A stretch of DNA of 64,000 bases from Blattabacterium cuenoti (GTDB lineage: Bacteria > Bacteroidota > Bacteroidia > Flavobacteriales > Blattabacteriaceae), in NCBI RefSeq assembly GCF_014251315.1, contig NZ_CP059185.1, positions 515,017 to 579,016 on the forward strand, in the 5' to 3' direction. Shown here piece by piece: positions 1 to 9,516 of this stretch (its first letter is position 1; the number at the start of each line of letters is the position of its first letter). The notes under the pieces are model-generated. The model was not told the origin of the DNA and did not search any database. It saw nothing but the letters and a program-made list of their open reading frames with translations. Position numbers and translations under genes: made by a program.

Positions 1-84
1 ATAAGCTATGATCAATCTTGCTTAGCTTTACGAAAAAAAGAAGCTGAAAATATTATAATAGAACCTATTATCAACAAAAAATAA
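1..84 (+). CDS. C-terminal end of a FeoA-like ferrous iron transport protein (partial)
   Basis: Only the last 27 codons lie in the window. The frame is open from base 1 and ends in TAA at 82-84, which shares one base with the feoB start ATG (TAATG). The tail contains a 'SCLALRKKEAENIIIE' stretch, which resembles the final strand of small SH3-like FeoA proteins ('LRKxEAxxI'). FeoA is a small cytoplasmic partner of FeoB and commonly lies directly upstream of it in Bacteroidota. The assignment rests on this short motif and on position, so it is probable rather than certain. Confidence 0.6.
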   Translation: MSYDQSCLALRKKEAENIIIEPIINKK

Positions 85-2135
85 TGCAAAAAATTAAATT
101 AGCGCTTGTTGGAAATCCAAATGTAGGAAAAACTTCTTTGTTCAATAAATTAACTGGACTTAACCAAAAAGTTGGAAACTATATAGGAGTTACAGTAGAC
201 AAAAAAATAGGATATTTTCATTATGAAAACATATGCTATCAAATTATAGATCTTCCTGGAACTTATAGTATATATTCTTCATCTGAAGATGAAGAAATAG
301 TTAGCAGATTGCTAAACAATATAAATGATTTAGATCACCCAGATAAAATTATGGTAGTAGCAGATTCTTCAAATCTGAAGAAAAGTCTTCTTTTACTTAG
401 ACAGATACAAGATTTAGGATTTCCTGTTCTTTTTGTATTAAATATGCTTGATGAAGCAGAAAAAAAGGGAATATTCATTAATGTAGAAAAACTAAAAAAA
501 TTTCTTATAACAGAAATTGTCTTGATTAACGCAAGAAAAGGAATTGGTTTGAATGAGATTAAAAAAAAAATAAAAAACTTAAATCAAAAAACAAGAGAAA
601 CCTATTTTTTCAATCCAGGATTACATTATTCTCTTGCTATTAATGATGTAAAAAATAATTATAAAGTAAATACTTATCAAGCTTGGTACTATTTAGCTCA
701 TAATATAAAATTTTTAAAAGAAGACTGTTTATTATTATTAAATGAAATCAAAAAAAAATATAATATTTTTCCAAAAAGATTACAGATAAAGGAAATATTA
801 GATAGATATGAAGAAATAGAAAAAATTTTATCAAAAACAGTTTATAAATTAATTTCAAATAAAGAAAAAAACTATTTAGAATTTTCTAAAAAAATAGATA
901 ATTGTTTAATAGTACACCCTTTTTGGGGTTATTTTATTTTTTTATTTTTTTTATTTTTCATTTTCCAATGTATTTTTTTTTGGTCAGAAATTCCCAAACA
1001 ATTTATAGAATTTTTTTTTTCTTTTATACAAAAAAAATTAGTGAATGTTTACCCCGGTCCTTTAAATAATTTTTTTTTACAAGGAATATTACCTGCAGTA
1101 AGCACCATAATCTCTTTTATTCCACAAATCTCTATTTTACTATTTTTTCTTCTTTTTATGGAAGAAAGTGGTTACATAAGCAGAGTTATATTTTTAATGG
1201 ATAGGATTATGCGTCCTTTTGGATTAAATGGAAAAAGTATTGTTCCTCTTATTTCTAGCATAGCTTGCGCTATTCCCGCAATTATATCAGCTCGACATAT
1301 CGAAAATCCCAGAGATCGTTTAATTACTATTTTAGTAACTCCTTTTATGACCTGTTCTGCAAGATTACCTGTTTATACTTTAATTATATCTTTAATTATA
1401 CCGGATAAAAGATGGTATTTCATTCAACTAAAAGGAATAGTGCTCATGTTGATGTATATTTTAGGAATTATATCCGCTTTGAGTGTATCAATAATTTTGC
1501 ATCATTTCTTGAAAAAGAATTATAAAAGTCATCTTATAATGGAAATTCCTACCTATAAAATCCCTATGTTCAAAAACATATTGATTACTCTATGGATAAA
1601 TCTGAAATCGTTTATTATAAATGCAGGAAAAATGATCTTATTGATTAATATACTGATTTGGGTTTTGGGAACTTTTGGCCCTTCAGAAAATTCATCGAAA
1701 AAAAATTTAATCATAAATATACAAAGAAAAGAATTATCTCATTCTTATTTGGGACTATTAGGAAAAAAAATGGAACCTGTAATTCATCCATTGGGATATG
1801 ATTGGAAAATCGGAATAGGGTTGCTATCATCTCTTGTAGCAAGAGAAGTTTTTGTTAGTACTATGGCTTCTGTATACAGTATAGAGGAAAAAGAAAATTT
1901 TTTAAAGGAAAAAATGAAAAAAGAAATTTCCCCTAAAACTAAAAAACCTATTTATAATTTAGCAACAGGAATTTCTTTACTATTCTTTTATGCGTTTTCT
2001 ATGCAATGTATGAGCACCTTATCCATAGTAAAAAAAGAAACAAAATCTTGGAAATGGCCAATAATACAGTTTTTTTTTATGACTTTATTAGCTTATATAG
2101 TTTCATTGTTAACATATCAAACATTAAAAAAATAA
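84..2135 (+). CDS. feoB: FeoB, ferrous iron transport protein B
   Basis: Inner-membrane Fe(II) uptake protein of 683 residues, close to the usual Bacteroidota length. The N-terminal G domain shows the P-loop GNPNVGKTS (residues 10-18), G3 DLPG (56-59) and G4 NMLD (120-123). A helical linker follows, and hydrophobic segments begin near residue 280. The membrane domain carries the FeoB gate-type sequence with Cys ('ACAIPAIISARHI') and 'TPFMTCSARLPVY'. The start codon overlaps the stop of the FeoA-like gene by one base, which implies translational coupling. A small Cys-rich ORF begins two bases after the stop, so the locus looks like feoA-feoB-feoB-associated. It supplies iron for Fe-S proteins; the Fe-S assembly gene sufE is elsewhere in this window. 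Confidence 0.95.
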   Translation: MQKIKLALVGNPNVGKTSLFNKLTGLNQKVGNYIGVTVDKKIGYFHYENICYQIIDLPGTYSIYSSSEDEEIVSRLLNNINDLDHPDKIMVVADSSNLKKSLLLLRQIQDLGFPVLFVLNMLDEAEKKGIFINVEKLKKFLITEIVLINARKGIGLNEIKKKIKNLNQKTRETYFFNPGLHYSLAINDVKNNYKVNTYQAWYYLAHNIKFLKEDCLLLLNEIKKKYNIFPKRLQIKEILDRYEEIEKILSKTVYKLISNKEKNYLEFSKKIDNCLIVHPFWGYFIFLFFLFFIFQCIFFWSEIPKQFIEFFFSFIQKKLVNVYPGPLNNFFLQGILPAVSTIISFIPQISILLFFLLFMEESGYISRVIFLMDRIMRPFGLNGKSIVPLISSIACAIPAIISARHIENPRDRLITILVTPFMTCSARLPVYTLIISLIIPDKRWYFIQLKGIVLMLMYILGIISALSVSIILHHFLKKNYKSHLIMEIPTYKIPMFKNILITLWINLKSFIINAGKMILLINILIWVLGTFGPSENSSKKNLIINIQRKELSHSYLGLLGKKMEPVIHPLGYDWKIGIGLLSSLVAREVFVSTMASVYSIEEKENFLKEKMKKEISPKTKKPIYNLATGISLLFFYAFSMQCMSTLSIVKKETKSWKWPIIQFFFMTLLAYIVSLLTYQTLKK

Positions 2136-2136
2136 A

Positions 2137-2262
2137 ATGTGTCAATATATTATAATAGGTTTATTTTTTTTATATTCAATTTTTTATTTACTTAAGAGAT
2201 TATTAAATTTTTTTTGTGCAAAAAAAAATTTATGCAAGAAAAAATGTAATTGCAAATTATGA
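2137..2262 (+). CDS. FeoB-associated Cys-rich membrane mini-protein (candidate)
   Basis: A 41-codon ORF starts (ATG) two bases after the feoB stop and ends in TGA at 2260-2262. It has one hydrophobic segment at residues 4-19 ('YIIIGLFFLYSIFYLL') followed by a basic, Cys-rich tail with cysteines at 27, 33, 37 and 39. That is the architecture of the 'FeoB-associated Cys-rich membrane protein' family, which is found after feoB in Firmicutes and Bacteroidota. The tail may handle iron, but its role is not established. The ORF is only 5 bp from the convergent ddl end, so it fills what would otherwise be an intergenic gap. It is easily missed by gene callers because of its length. Confidence is moderate: architecture and position agree, but the tail is degenerate compared with typical members. 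Confidence 0.62.
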   Translation: MCQYIIIGLFFLYSIFYLLKRLLNFFCAKKNLCKKKCNCKL

Positions 2263-2267
2263 AATTT

Positions 2268-3239
2268 TTATTTATTCATTTTTTCAATTATAGAATTTTT
2301 AAATACATCGGATAAAGAAATCCCAACTTTTTTCAATTGTTTTGGAAAAATACTCTCTTCTGAAAGACCTGGAACTGTATTAATTTCTAAAAAAAAAGGT
2401 TCATCATTTACAATGATATATTCAGCTCTAGATATTCCTGATAAATTTAGGAAATTATATACTTTTTTTGCTATTTTTCGTATTTTATTCTCAATATTAG
2501 GTAATAATTTTGCCGGTGTGATTTCTTTAGATTTTCCAGAATATTTTGATTCAAAATCAAAAAAATCATTTTGACTAATTATTTCTGTTATTGGTAAAAC
2601 AATAATTTCATTTTTAAATGAAAAAACACCTACTGAAACCTCTCTTCCTTTAAGAAAAGATTCTATAATAATTTCTTCATCTTCCAAAAAAGCTTTTTGT
2701 ACTGCATCAAATAAATTTTTTTCTTCATAAACTTTACTGATTCCTAAACTAGATCCAGATCTGTTCGGTTTAACAAAACAAGGAAGTCCTACTTTGTTTA
2801 AAATTTTTTTGATACAAAAAACTTGATTTTTATTTAAAAAAAAAGATTCAGCAGTATTAATTCCAAAATATTTCAACAAAGTTAAACAATACTTTTTATT
2901 AAAAGTAACATTAGCATGATGAAAATTACATCCTGTATAAGGAATTTTTAATAGATCAAAATAAGCTTGTAATATTCCATCCTCTCCTGGAGTTCCATGT
3001 ATAGCATTAAATACACAATCAAATTTTAGGTGTTTCATTCCGTAAACAGTAAAATCTTGTTTATTTATGATATATTCTTTATTTTTTTCATCTTTCATAA
3101 ACCATTTATCTTTGAAAAGATATACCCGATAAGGATCAAATTCTTTCCTGCATAAGTTTTCGTAAACAACTTTTCCGCTTTTTAGTGAAATAATAGATTC
3201 TTTTGAATATCCGCCCATAATAACAGCTATTTTTTTCAT
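2268..3239 (-). CDS. ddl: D-alanine--D-alanine ligase
   Basis: Cytoplasmic ATP-grasp ligase that joins two D-Ala residues for the peptidoglycan stem peptide; the product is the substrate of MurF, encoded later in this window. It has 323 residues, normal for the family. Visible motifs are the N-terminal 'IAVIMGGYSKE' (residues 4-14), 'HGTPGEDG' (81-88), the ATP-grasp Gly/Ser loop 'KPNRSGSSLG' (157-166) and the metal/substrate end motif 'EINTVPG' (285-291). It faces feoB convergently and is divergent from the PASTA-domain gene, with about 50 bp between the two starts. This neighbourhood (ddl, PASTA, rluD) recurs in Bacteroidota. Confidence 0.95.
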   Translation of the reverse strand: MKKIAVIMGGYSKESIISLKSGKVVYENLCRKEFDPYRVYLFKDKWFMKDEKNKEYIINKQDFTVYGMKHLKFDCVFNAIHGTPGEDGILQAYFDLLKIPYTGCNFHHANVTFNKKYCLTLLKYFGINTAESFFLNKNQVFCIKKILNKVGLPCFVKPNRSGSSLGISKVYEEKNLFDAVQKAFLEDEEIIIESFLKGREVSVGVFSFKNEIIVLPITEIISQNDFFDFESKYSGKSKEITPAKLLPNIENKIRKIAKKVYNFLNLSGISRAEYIIVNDEPFFLEINTVPGLSEESIFPKQLKKVGISLSDVFKNSIIEKMNK

Positions 3240-3291
3240 GAATTATTTTTAATTTTATTGATTTCATTTTATTGGAATATTTATTTTTTTC

Positions 3292-4179
3292 ATGAATTAT
3301 TCAAAATATTTTGTAATATTCATCATAAATTTTTTAATTGCTGTATTGATTTTATATAAAATGACTCAACTGGCATTAAAATGGGTAGATATTTATACAA
3401 AACATGGTTCTTACGTTGTAGTTCCTGATTTGAGAGATTTGACTTTATCTCAATCTATATCTGTTTTAAAAAAATTAGGTCTTAAATACGATATAGATAC
3501 ATCACGTTATGATCCTAATTTTAGGATTAATCAAATTATTTCCTTTTCTCCAGAAGCTGGGGATCATGTAAAAGAAGGAAGACATGTATATATACAAGTG
3601 AATTCTAAATTCACTCAATCTGTTTTACCTAACATCATAAATAAAAACAAACAAATAGCAATAAAATTGCTTCATGCTAATCATATATCTGTTAAAGAAA
3701 TCAAATATATTCATGACATGAATAAAGATACCGTTTTAAAAGTTTTATATAAAAAAAAACCTATTCAATTTGGATATAAATTTCCTATGATCCAAGATGG
3801 AATCACTTTGATCATTGGAAAAGGATATGAAAGGAATAATTTTGGAGTTCCTAATGTGATTGGAATGTCATTACATTCGGCTATTTATACTTTAAAAAAT
3901 CAATCATTTCATGTTATTAATTTTTACTATGATCATAGTATAATAAATCCTTATAAAAACGCAAAAGTATATCGTCAAAAACCTGATCCTGGAACTATTC
4001 AAGATAAAAATAAATCTATTGAACTTTGGTTAACTTCAAAAGAATTGTTAGATCATTTAATTCAAGGAGAAGAAAAAGATTTTAAAAAACAAGAAGAAAA
4101 AATTCAAGGGGAAGAAAAAGATTTTAAAAAACAAGAAGAAAAAATTCAAGGGGAAGAAAAAAAGATAGAATCAGATTAG
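3292..4179 (+). CDS. PASTA-domain membrane protein with repetitive acidic/basic C-terminal tail
   Basis: The 295-residue protein has one N-terminal transmembrane segment (about residues 8-26) and then three PASTA-like repeats (about 42-106, 110-180 and 185-248), which would lie in the periplasm. PASTA domains bind peptidoglycan fragments or division proteins in other bacteria. There is no kinase or transpeptidase domain, as is usual for this Bacteroidota family next to ddl and rluD. The last 45 residues are a low-complexity tail built from two exact-in-protein 14-residue units (IQGEEKDFKKQEEK) plus a partial third, encoded by a tandem DNA repeat. The precise function is unknown; a link to cell-wall synthesis is inferred from the domain and from ddl. 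The gene ends 4 bp before rluD. Confidence 0.85.
   Translation: MNYSKYFVIFIINFLIAVLILYKMTQLALKWVDIYTKHGSYVVVPDLRDLTLSQSISVLKKLGLKYDIDTSRYDPNFRINQIISFSPEAGDHVKEGRHVYIQVNSKFTQSVLPNIINKNKQIAIKLLHANHISVKEIKYIHDMNKDTVLKVLYKKKPIQFGYKFPMIQDGITLIIGKGYERNNFGVPNVIGMSLHSAIYTLKNQSFHVINFYYDHSIINPYKNAKVYRQKPDPGTIQDKNKSIELWLTSKELLDHLIQGEEKDFKKQEEKIQGEEKDFKKQEEKIQGEEKKIESD
4060..4161 (+). repeat. 42-bp tandem repeat inside the PASTA-protein gene
   Basis: Two complete 42-bp units (4060-4101 and 4102-4143) are followed by an 18-bp partial unit (4144-4161). The units keep the reading frame (14 codons each) and encode the charged tail IQGEEKDFKKQEEK. The two units differ at one visible third-codon position (GGA versus GGG), so the duplication looks recent. 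Confidence 0.9.
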
Positions 4180-4183
4180 TTTA

Positions 4184-5185
4184 ATGAAAAAAATTAAAAT
4201 TATTGCAAATAAAAATCAAAAAGAAATTCGTATTGATAAGTTTTTGAAAAAAAATATACAAAATATTAGCAGAAATCAAATTCAAAAATTAACTTCTTTA
4301 GGAAAAGTTACAGTGAATCAAAATGATGTAAAAAAAAATTATAAGATAAAACCTTTGGATTTTGTAGAAATAGAAGTTTCTAATATTCCTATATTAGATT
4401 ATTTAGAATATAGAAATATTATTGCAGAAAAAATAAATCTTGATATTGTCTATGAAGATCAAGATATTATTGTAGTTAATAAACCTGCAGGAATGGTGGT
4501 ACATCCGGGATATGGGAATGAGAAAGGAACATTAATTCATGGAATTAAATATCATTTCCAAAATTCAAATTTAAATAATTTTGATTTATATAGAAGTGGA
4601 TTAATTCATAGATTAGATAAAGATACATCAGGTTTATTAGTTTTAGCGAAAAATGAATATTCTAAAAAATATTTATTCCAACAATTTTACTCCAGAACCA
4701 TTCAAAGAGAATATAGAGCTTTAATATGGGGAAATTTACTTGAAGAAAAAGGAATTATAACTGGTTTTATAGGAAGAGACCCTAAAAATAGAAAAAGAAT
4801 GGCTATTTTTAGAAAAAATGAACCTTATAAAGGAAAATATTCTGTAACACATTACAAAGTATTAGAAAGATTTAAACATTTAACATATATTTCTTGTAAT
4901 ATAAAAACAGGAAAAACACACCAAATAAGGGCTCATTTTAAATATTTGGGTCATCCATTATTTCACGATTCTATTTATGGAGGAAATAGAATTTTTATGA
5001 AAAAAAAATGTTCAAATCAAAGTATAGAATTTTTGAAAACTTGTTTAAAAATATTACCCAGACAAGCTTTACATGCTATATCTCTTTCTTTTATGCATCC
5101 AAAAAATGAAAAATGTTATTTTTACTGTCCTATTCCTGAAGATTTTAAAATTGTTTTACAAAAATGTAGAAAAATTTTTTTATAA
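4184..5185 (+). CDS. rluD: RluD-family 23S rRNA pseudouridine synthase
   Basis: The 333-residue protein has an N-terminal S4 RNA-binding domain (about residues 14-62) and an RluA-type catalytic domain. The family signature 'HRLDKDTSG' is at 142-150, with Asp145 as the expected nucleophile, followed by 'KTGKTHQIRAH'. RluD modifies helix 69 of 23S rRNA (positions 1911, 1915 and 1917 in E. coli). The exact target cannot be read from this sequence, but the presence of an S4 domain and the placement after the PASTA gene match RluD in Bacteroidota. It starts 4 bp after the PASTA gene, so the two are probably co-transcribed. Its 3' end overlaps the convergent mgtE by 6 bp. Confidence 0.9.
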   Translation: MKKIKIIANKNQKEIRIDKFLKKNIQNISRNQIQKLTSLGKVTVNQNDVKKNYKIKPLDFVEIEVSNIPILDYLEYRNIIAEKINLDIVYEDQDIIVVNKPAGMVVHPGYGNEKGTLIHGIKYHFQNSNLNNFDLYRSGLIHRLDKDTSGLLVLAKNEYSKKYLFQQFYSRTIQREYRALIWGNLLEEKGIITGFIGRDPKNRKRMAIFRKNEPYKGKYSVTHYKVLERFKHLTYISCNIKTGKTHQIRAHFKYLGHPLFHDSIYGGNRIFMKKKCSNQSIEFLKTCLKILPRQALHAISLSFMHPKNEKCYFYCPIPEDFKIVLQKCRKIFL

Positions 5186-6529
5186 TAAAGTTCCATGCAA
5201 AAGAAAACAAGATATAGAAAAATATATAATGAGTCCAACAACATCTACTAATGTAGCGACAAAAGGAGCTGAAGAAATAGCGGGATCTCCTCTTAATTTT
5301 TTAATGATAAAAGGCAACATTGAGCCACTTAATGTTCCCCACAATACCACTCCAATCAAGGATAAAAATACTGTAACTCCTACTAATATCCAATGAGATC
5401 CATAATTAAACAAATTGATTTTATGCCAAGCAATTACACGGATAAAACCTGTTAATCCTAAAATACTACCTAAAAAAAAGCCACAAATAATTTCTCTTCG
5501 CATCACGATCCACCAATCTTTTATTTTTACCTCCCCTAAAGACATTGCTTGTATAATTAAGCTTGCAGCTTGAGATCCACTATTTCCACCACTTGAAACA
5601 ACTAAAGGAATAAACAAAGCAAGAACTACAGCTTTTTCTATAACACTTGAAAATTTTTGCATAACTGTAGTTGTTAACATTTCTCCTATAAACAATAAAA
5701 TCAGCCATCCTGCTCTTTTTTTAATAAGTTTATATAAAGGAACGTTTAAATAAGATTGATTTAAAGCTTCCATTCCTCCTATTTTTTGAAAATCCTCTCT
5801 ATAATTTTCATTTAAAACCCATAAAATATCATCTACAGTTACTATTCCTAATAAAAAATTCTGATCATCTATAACTGGAAGTGAAATTCTATTAGTCATA
5901 GAAAACATTTTATTAGCTTTTTCTTCCGAATCTGTAATATTTAAAGCTTCAACAGATAGACCATCTATTAAATCGTATACTTTTGTATTTGGATCTACTA
6001 ATAAAAATTCTCGTATTTTTATATCATCTATTAGTTTCCCTTTTTGGTCTATGATATAGACGATTTCTATAACATCACTATTCTTGACCTCTTTACGAAT
6101 ATAATCTAAAACTTCTTGCACACTCCAAGTTTCTTGAACAGCAAGATAATATGGAATCATCAAACGACCTACACTATTTTTAGGATATCCTAGAGATACT
6201 AAAGTTTCACATTTTTCTTCTGGATTTAAATATTTAATTAAATCTTTCAAAACACTTTTTGGTAGATTTTCTAAAAAATAAACACGATCATTCACCGATA
6301 AATTATTTAATAATTCCATTTTTTTAATGGAAGACAAACCTTTTATAATTTTTTTTTTTATAGATAAATCTAATACTCTAAAAATAGAAATAGCTTTACG
6401 TAATTTTAACAAACTAAATATTTTTACAATATTATTAGGATTGTTATGAATAATTTTTATTAATCTATTTACAGTTTGATTATTTAGAAATTTATCGTTA
6501 TTTAAATAATCTTGTTCCTCATTAAACAT
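5180..6529 (-). CDS. mgtE: MgtE-type magnesium transporter
   Basis: The 449-residue protein has the MgtE domain order: an N-terminal superhelical MgtE_N region (about residues 15-125), a pair of CBS domains (about 130-250) and a C-terminal membrane domain with about five helices (270-449). In the channel domain the stretch 'PLVVSSGGNSGSQAA' corresponds to the conserved pore region of the family. Known MgtE proteins are homodimeric Mg2+ channels gated by Mg2+ binding to the cytoplasmic CBS and N domains. It stands alone on the minus strand and converges on rluD with a 6-bp overlap; the 165-bp region upstream separates it from the divergent leuS. Confidence 0.93.
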   Translation of the reverse strand: MFNEEQDYLNNDKFLNNQTVNRLIKIIHNNPNNIVKIFSLLKLRKAISIFRVLDLSIKKKIIKGLSSIKKMELLNNLSVNDRVYFLENLPKSVLKDLIKYLNPEEKCETLVSLGYPKNSVGRLMIPYYLAVQETWSVQEVLDYIRKEVKNSDVIEIVYIIDQKGKLIDDIKIREFLLVDPNTKVYDLIDGLSVEALNITDSEEKANKMFSMTNRISLPVIDDQNFLLGIVTVDDILWVLNENYREDFQKIGGMEALNQSYLNVPLYKLIKKRAGWLILLFIGEMLTTTVMQKFSSVIEKAVVLALFIPLVVSSGGNSGSQAASLIIQAMSLGEVKIKDWWIVMRREIICGFFLGSILGLTGFIRVIAWHKINLFNYGSHWILVGVTVFLSLIGVVLWGTLSGSMLPFIIKKLRGDPAISSAPFVATLVDVVGLIIYFSISCFLLHGTLL

Positions 6530-6694
6530 TTTTTATTTGTTTTTATAAAAATTTTTTGAGATAATAACATGATTGGATTCATTTTCGCAAAAAAATAAAG
6601 TAATTTTTATATTTTTCTGCAGAAAAAAATTAAAATTACGTAATAAAATCATTGTAATATATATGAATATGCATAGTTTTAAAAAAAACTAAAA

Positions 6695-9484
6695 ATGGAA
6701 TATAATTTTCGTGAAATAGAAAAACGTTGGCAAATATATTGGAAAAAACATAACGTTTTTCATACAAAAGAGAATGAAAAAATAAAAAAATACTACATTT
6801 TGAATATGTTTCCTTATCCTTCTGGAACAGGTCTTCATGTAGGACATTGTTTAGGTTATATAGCATCAGATGTTTATGCTAGATATAAACGAGCAGAAGG
6901 ATATAATGTTTTAAACCCCATAGGATTTGATTCCTTTGGACTTCCTGCAGAACAATATGCTATACAAACAGGAAAACATCCTAACGATACCATTCGTGAA
7001 AATTCACGTAGATATAAAAAACAAATGAATAAAATAGGACTTTCTTTTGACTGGAATAGAAAATTATATACTAGTAATCCAAATTATTATCGATGGACTC
7101 AATGGATGTTTATTCAAATTTTTAATTCTTGGTATGATAAAAATAGTGAACAAGCTAAATCTATAGATATTTTAATTGAAGAATTTAATAAAAACGGAAA
7201 TAATTTCATTAACGCAAACACTACGTCAAATTATAAATTCAATTCAAAAACATGGAATCAATTTAATCCATACGAAAAAGAATCTATTCTTTTAGATTAC
7301 AGATTAGCTTTTTTATGTAAAAATACAGTTAATTGGTGTCCGGATTTAGGAACGGTATTAGCCAATGATGAAATAAAAAATGGAAAAAGTGAAAGAGGAG
7401 GATATCCAGTATACAAAAAAAAAATGTTACAATGGCATATAAGAATTTCTGCATATGCAGAAAGACTCATAAAAGGATTAAATCTTATTCATTGTTCTCA
7501 ATCTTTAAAAAAATTACAATATAATTGGATAGGAAAATCAATAGGAGTTTCTATTTTATTAAAAATTATTTCACCTATTGGTGAATTTAATCAAATTGAA
7601 TTATTTACTTCTCATCCAGAAATGATATTTGGAATGACTTTCATCGTATTATCTACAGATCACCCTCTTGCAGAAAAGATAAGTATTTTTTCTTTACAAG
7701 ATCATAAAAATGTTTTAACATATCTTACTAAAGAATTTTCCACATACGAAAATACGAAAAATATTTCTGGGGTTTTTACAGGAAATTATGTTTTACATCC
7801 TTTTATTTCTAATAAAAAAATTCCCATTTATATCAGTAATTTTTTCACTGTAAATAATCAAACTAAATCTATGATAGGAATCCCTGGGGATGAAGAAAAA
7901 AGTAAAAAATTTGCCCAAAAATTTGGAATAGAAATCATAGAAGTTTTAGATATGAATGAAACATGTATTAATTCTAATTTTTTAAATGGATTAAATCGTA
8001 AACAAGCAAAAGAGAAAATCATAAAAGTTCTCCTAAATAAAAAAATAGGAAAAGCTAAAACTAGTTATAAGATTCGTGATGCTGTTTTTTCTAGACAAAG
8101 ATATTGGGGAGAACCAATTCCTATTTATTTCAAAAATAAAATCCCCAAAACAATTCCCGTTAATAAATTACCTATTATACTTCCCAAAATAGATAATTTT
8201 CATCCTGAAGATGGAAAACCTCCATTAAGTCGAGCTATAAATTGGGCTTGGGATGAAAAAAATATGAAAATTGTTCCTAATATTCTTATTGATCAAAAAT
8301 ATGTTTTTCCAATAGAAACTAGTACAATGCCTAGTTGGGCAGGATCAAGTTGGTATTTTCTTAGATATATGGACGCGCATAATAATAAATTTTTTCTTGA
8401 TAAAGAAAAAGAAAATTATTGGAAAAACGTTGATTTATATATTGGTGGATCTGAACATAGTACTGGGCATTTGATCTATGCTAGATTTTGGAACAAATTT
8501 TTACTAGATAGAGGATGGATCACGACTGAGGAGCCTTTCAAAAAAATATTGAATCAAGGAATGATTTTGAGTTATTCTGCTATTATACTTAAAGTAATAG
8601 GGGAAAATATTTTTGTGTCTTATGGATTAAAAAATAAAAAACATGCATATTCTTCTTTTCAAGAAGTATATGTGGATCTCTTTTTAATTAAAAAAAACAA
8701 TGAATTAGATATTAATAGGTTTAAGAAATACAGGCCTGAATTTTATTCATCTGTTTTTATTTTGGAAAGAGGGGTCTTTTTTTGTAAAAGGAAATTGGAA
8801 AAAATGTCAAAATCTAAATATAATGTAATAAATCCTGATGATATTTATGAAAAATATGGATCAGATATATTTCGTATTTATGAAATGTTTTTAGGTCCTA
8901 TTAATCAATCTAAACCTTGGGATGAAAAAAAAATAAATGGAATAAAAAATTTTATAAATAAATTTTGGTGTTTATTTCATAATAATAAAATCTTTAAAAT
9001 AAGTGAAATCAATCCAACATTTCAAGAATTTCAAATTTTACATAACACCATAAAAAAAATACAAAATAAAATGCAATCTTTTTCTTGGAATACATCTATT
9101 AGTTTATTAATGATAATAACTAATCAGTTAACTACGTTAAAATGTAATAAAAGAAAAATATTAGAACCTTTGGTTCAATTGATAGCTCCATTTGCTCCTC
9201 ATATATCCGAAGAATTATGGTATAAGCTGGGGAAAAGAAAATCTATTATATATTATAATATTCCAATTTTTAATCCAAAATATATAGTGGAAAAAGAAAT
9301 AACATATCCGATTATGTTTAATGGAAAATTAAAATTTTTAGAAAAATTTGATTCTAGAACTTCAATAGAAGAAATAAAAAATAAAATATTGAGTCATCCT
9401 AAAACAAAGTTTTTTTTGAAAAAAAAGACTTTTCAAAAATTAATTTTAGTCCCTAAAAAAGTAATAAATATTTTATTTAAATAA
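6695..9484 (+). CDS. leuS: Leucyl-tRNA synthetase
   Basis: Class I aminoacyl-tRNA synthetase that charges tRNA-Leu in the cytoplasm; 929 residues, within the usual range for flavobacterial LeuS. The HIGH-type motif is HVGH (residues 48-51) after 'FPYPSG', and the KMSKS motif is intact at 703-707. The editing (CP1) domain lies between them, with 'GIPGDEEKSKKFAQKFG' visible, and the region near 'SSWYFLRYMD' matches the family. The 165-bp gap upstream (6530-6694), shared with divergent mgtE, shows only A/T-rich sequence with no convincing promoter or small gene. The gene stands alone; a small hairpin lies after its stop. Confidence 0.96.
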   Translation: MEYNFREIEKRWQIYWKKHNVFHTKENEKIKKYYILNMFPYPSGTGLHVGHCLGYIASDVYARYKRAEGYNVLNPIGFDSFGLPAEQYAIQTGKHPNDTIRENSRRYKKQMNKIGLSFDWNRKLYTSNPNYYRWTQWMFIQIFNSWYDKNSEQAKSIDILIEEFNKNGNNFINANTTSNYKFNSKTWNQFNPYEKESILLDYRLAFLCKNTVNWCPDLGTVLANDEIKNGKSERGGYPVYKKKMLQWHIRISAYAERLIKGLNLIHCSQSLKKLQYNWIGKSIGVSILLKIISPIGEFNQIELFTSHPEMIFGMTFIVLSTDHPLAEKISIFSLQDHKNVLTYLTKEFSTYENTKNISGVFTGNYVLHPFISNKKIPIYISNFFTVNNQTKSMIGIPGDEEKSKKFAQKFGIEIIEVLDMNETCINSNFLNGLNRKQAKEKIIKVLLNKKIGKAKTSYKIRDAVFSRQRYWGEPIPIYFKNKIPKTIPVNKLPIILPKIDNFHPEDGKPPLSRAINWAWDEKNMKIVPNILIDQKYVFPIETSTMPSWAGSSWYFLRYMDAHNNKFFLDKEKENYWKNVDLYIGGSEHSTGHLIYARFWNKFLLDRGWITTEEPFKKILNQGMILSYSAIILKVIGENIFVSYGLKNKKHAYSSFQEVYVDLFLIKKNNELDINRFKKYRPEFYSSVFILERGVFFCKRKLEKMSKSKYNVINPDDIYEKYGSDIFRIYEMFLGPINQSKPWDEKKINGIKNFINKFWCLFHNNKIFKISEINPTFQEFQILHNTIKKIQNKMQSFSWNTSISLLMIITNQLTTLKCNKRKILEPLVQLIAPFAPHISEELWYKLGKRKSIIYYNIPIFNPKYIVEKEITYPIMFNGKLKFLEKFDSRTSIEEIKNKILSHPKTKFFLKKKTFQKLILVPKKVINILFK

Positions 9485-9516
9485 ATTTTTTAAAATGACC
9501 TCATGTTCCATTATTA

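Noticed and set aside
5073-5396. A 107-codon plus-strand ORF across the rluD/mgtE junction
   Set aside because: It lies antisense to mgtE and in another frame of rluD; no family-like pattern.
6530-6694. A small gene or RNA in the mgtE-leuS gap
   Set aside because: Only A/T-rich sequence with a short antisense frame; no pattern or structure stands out.
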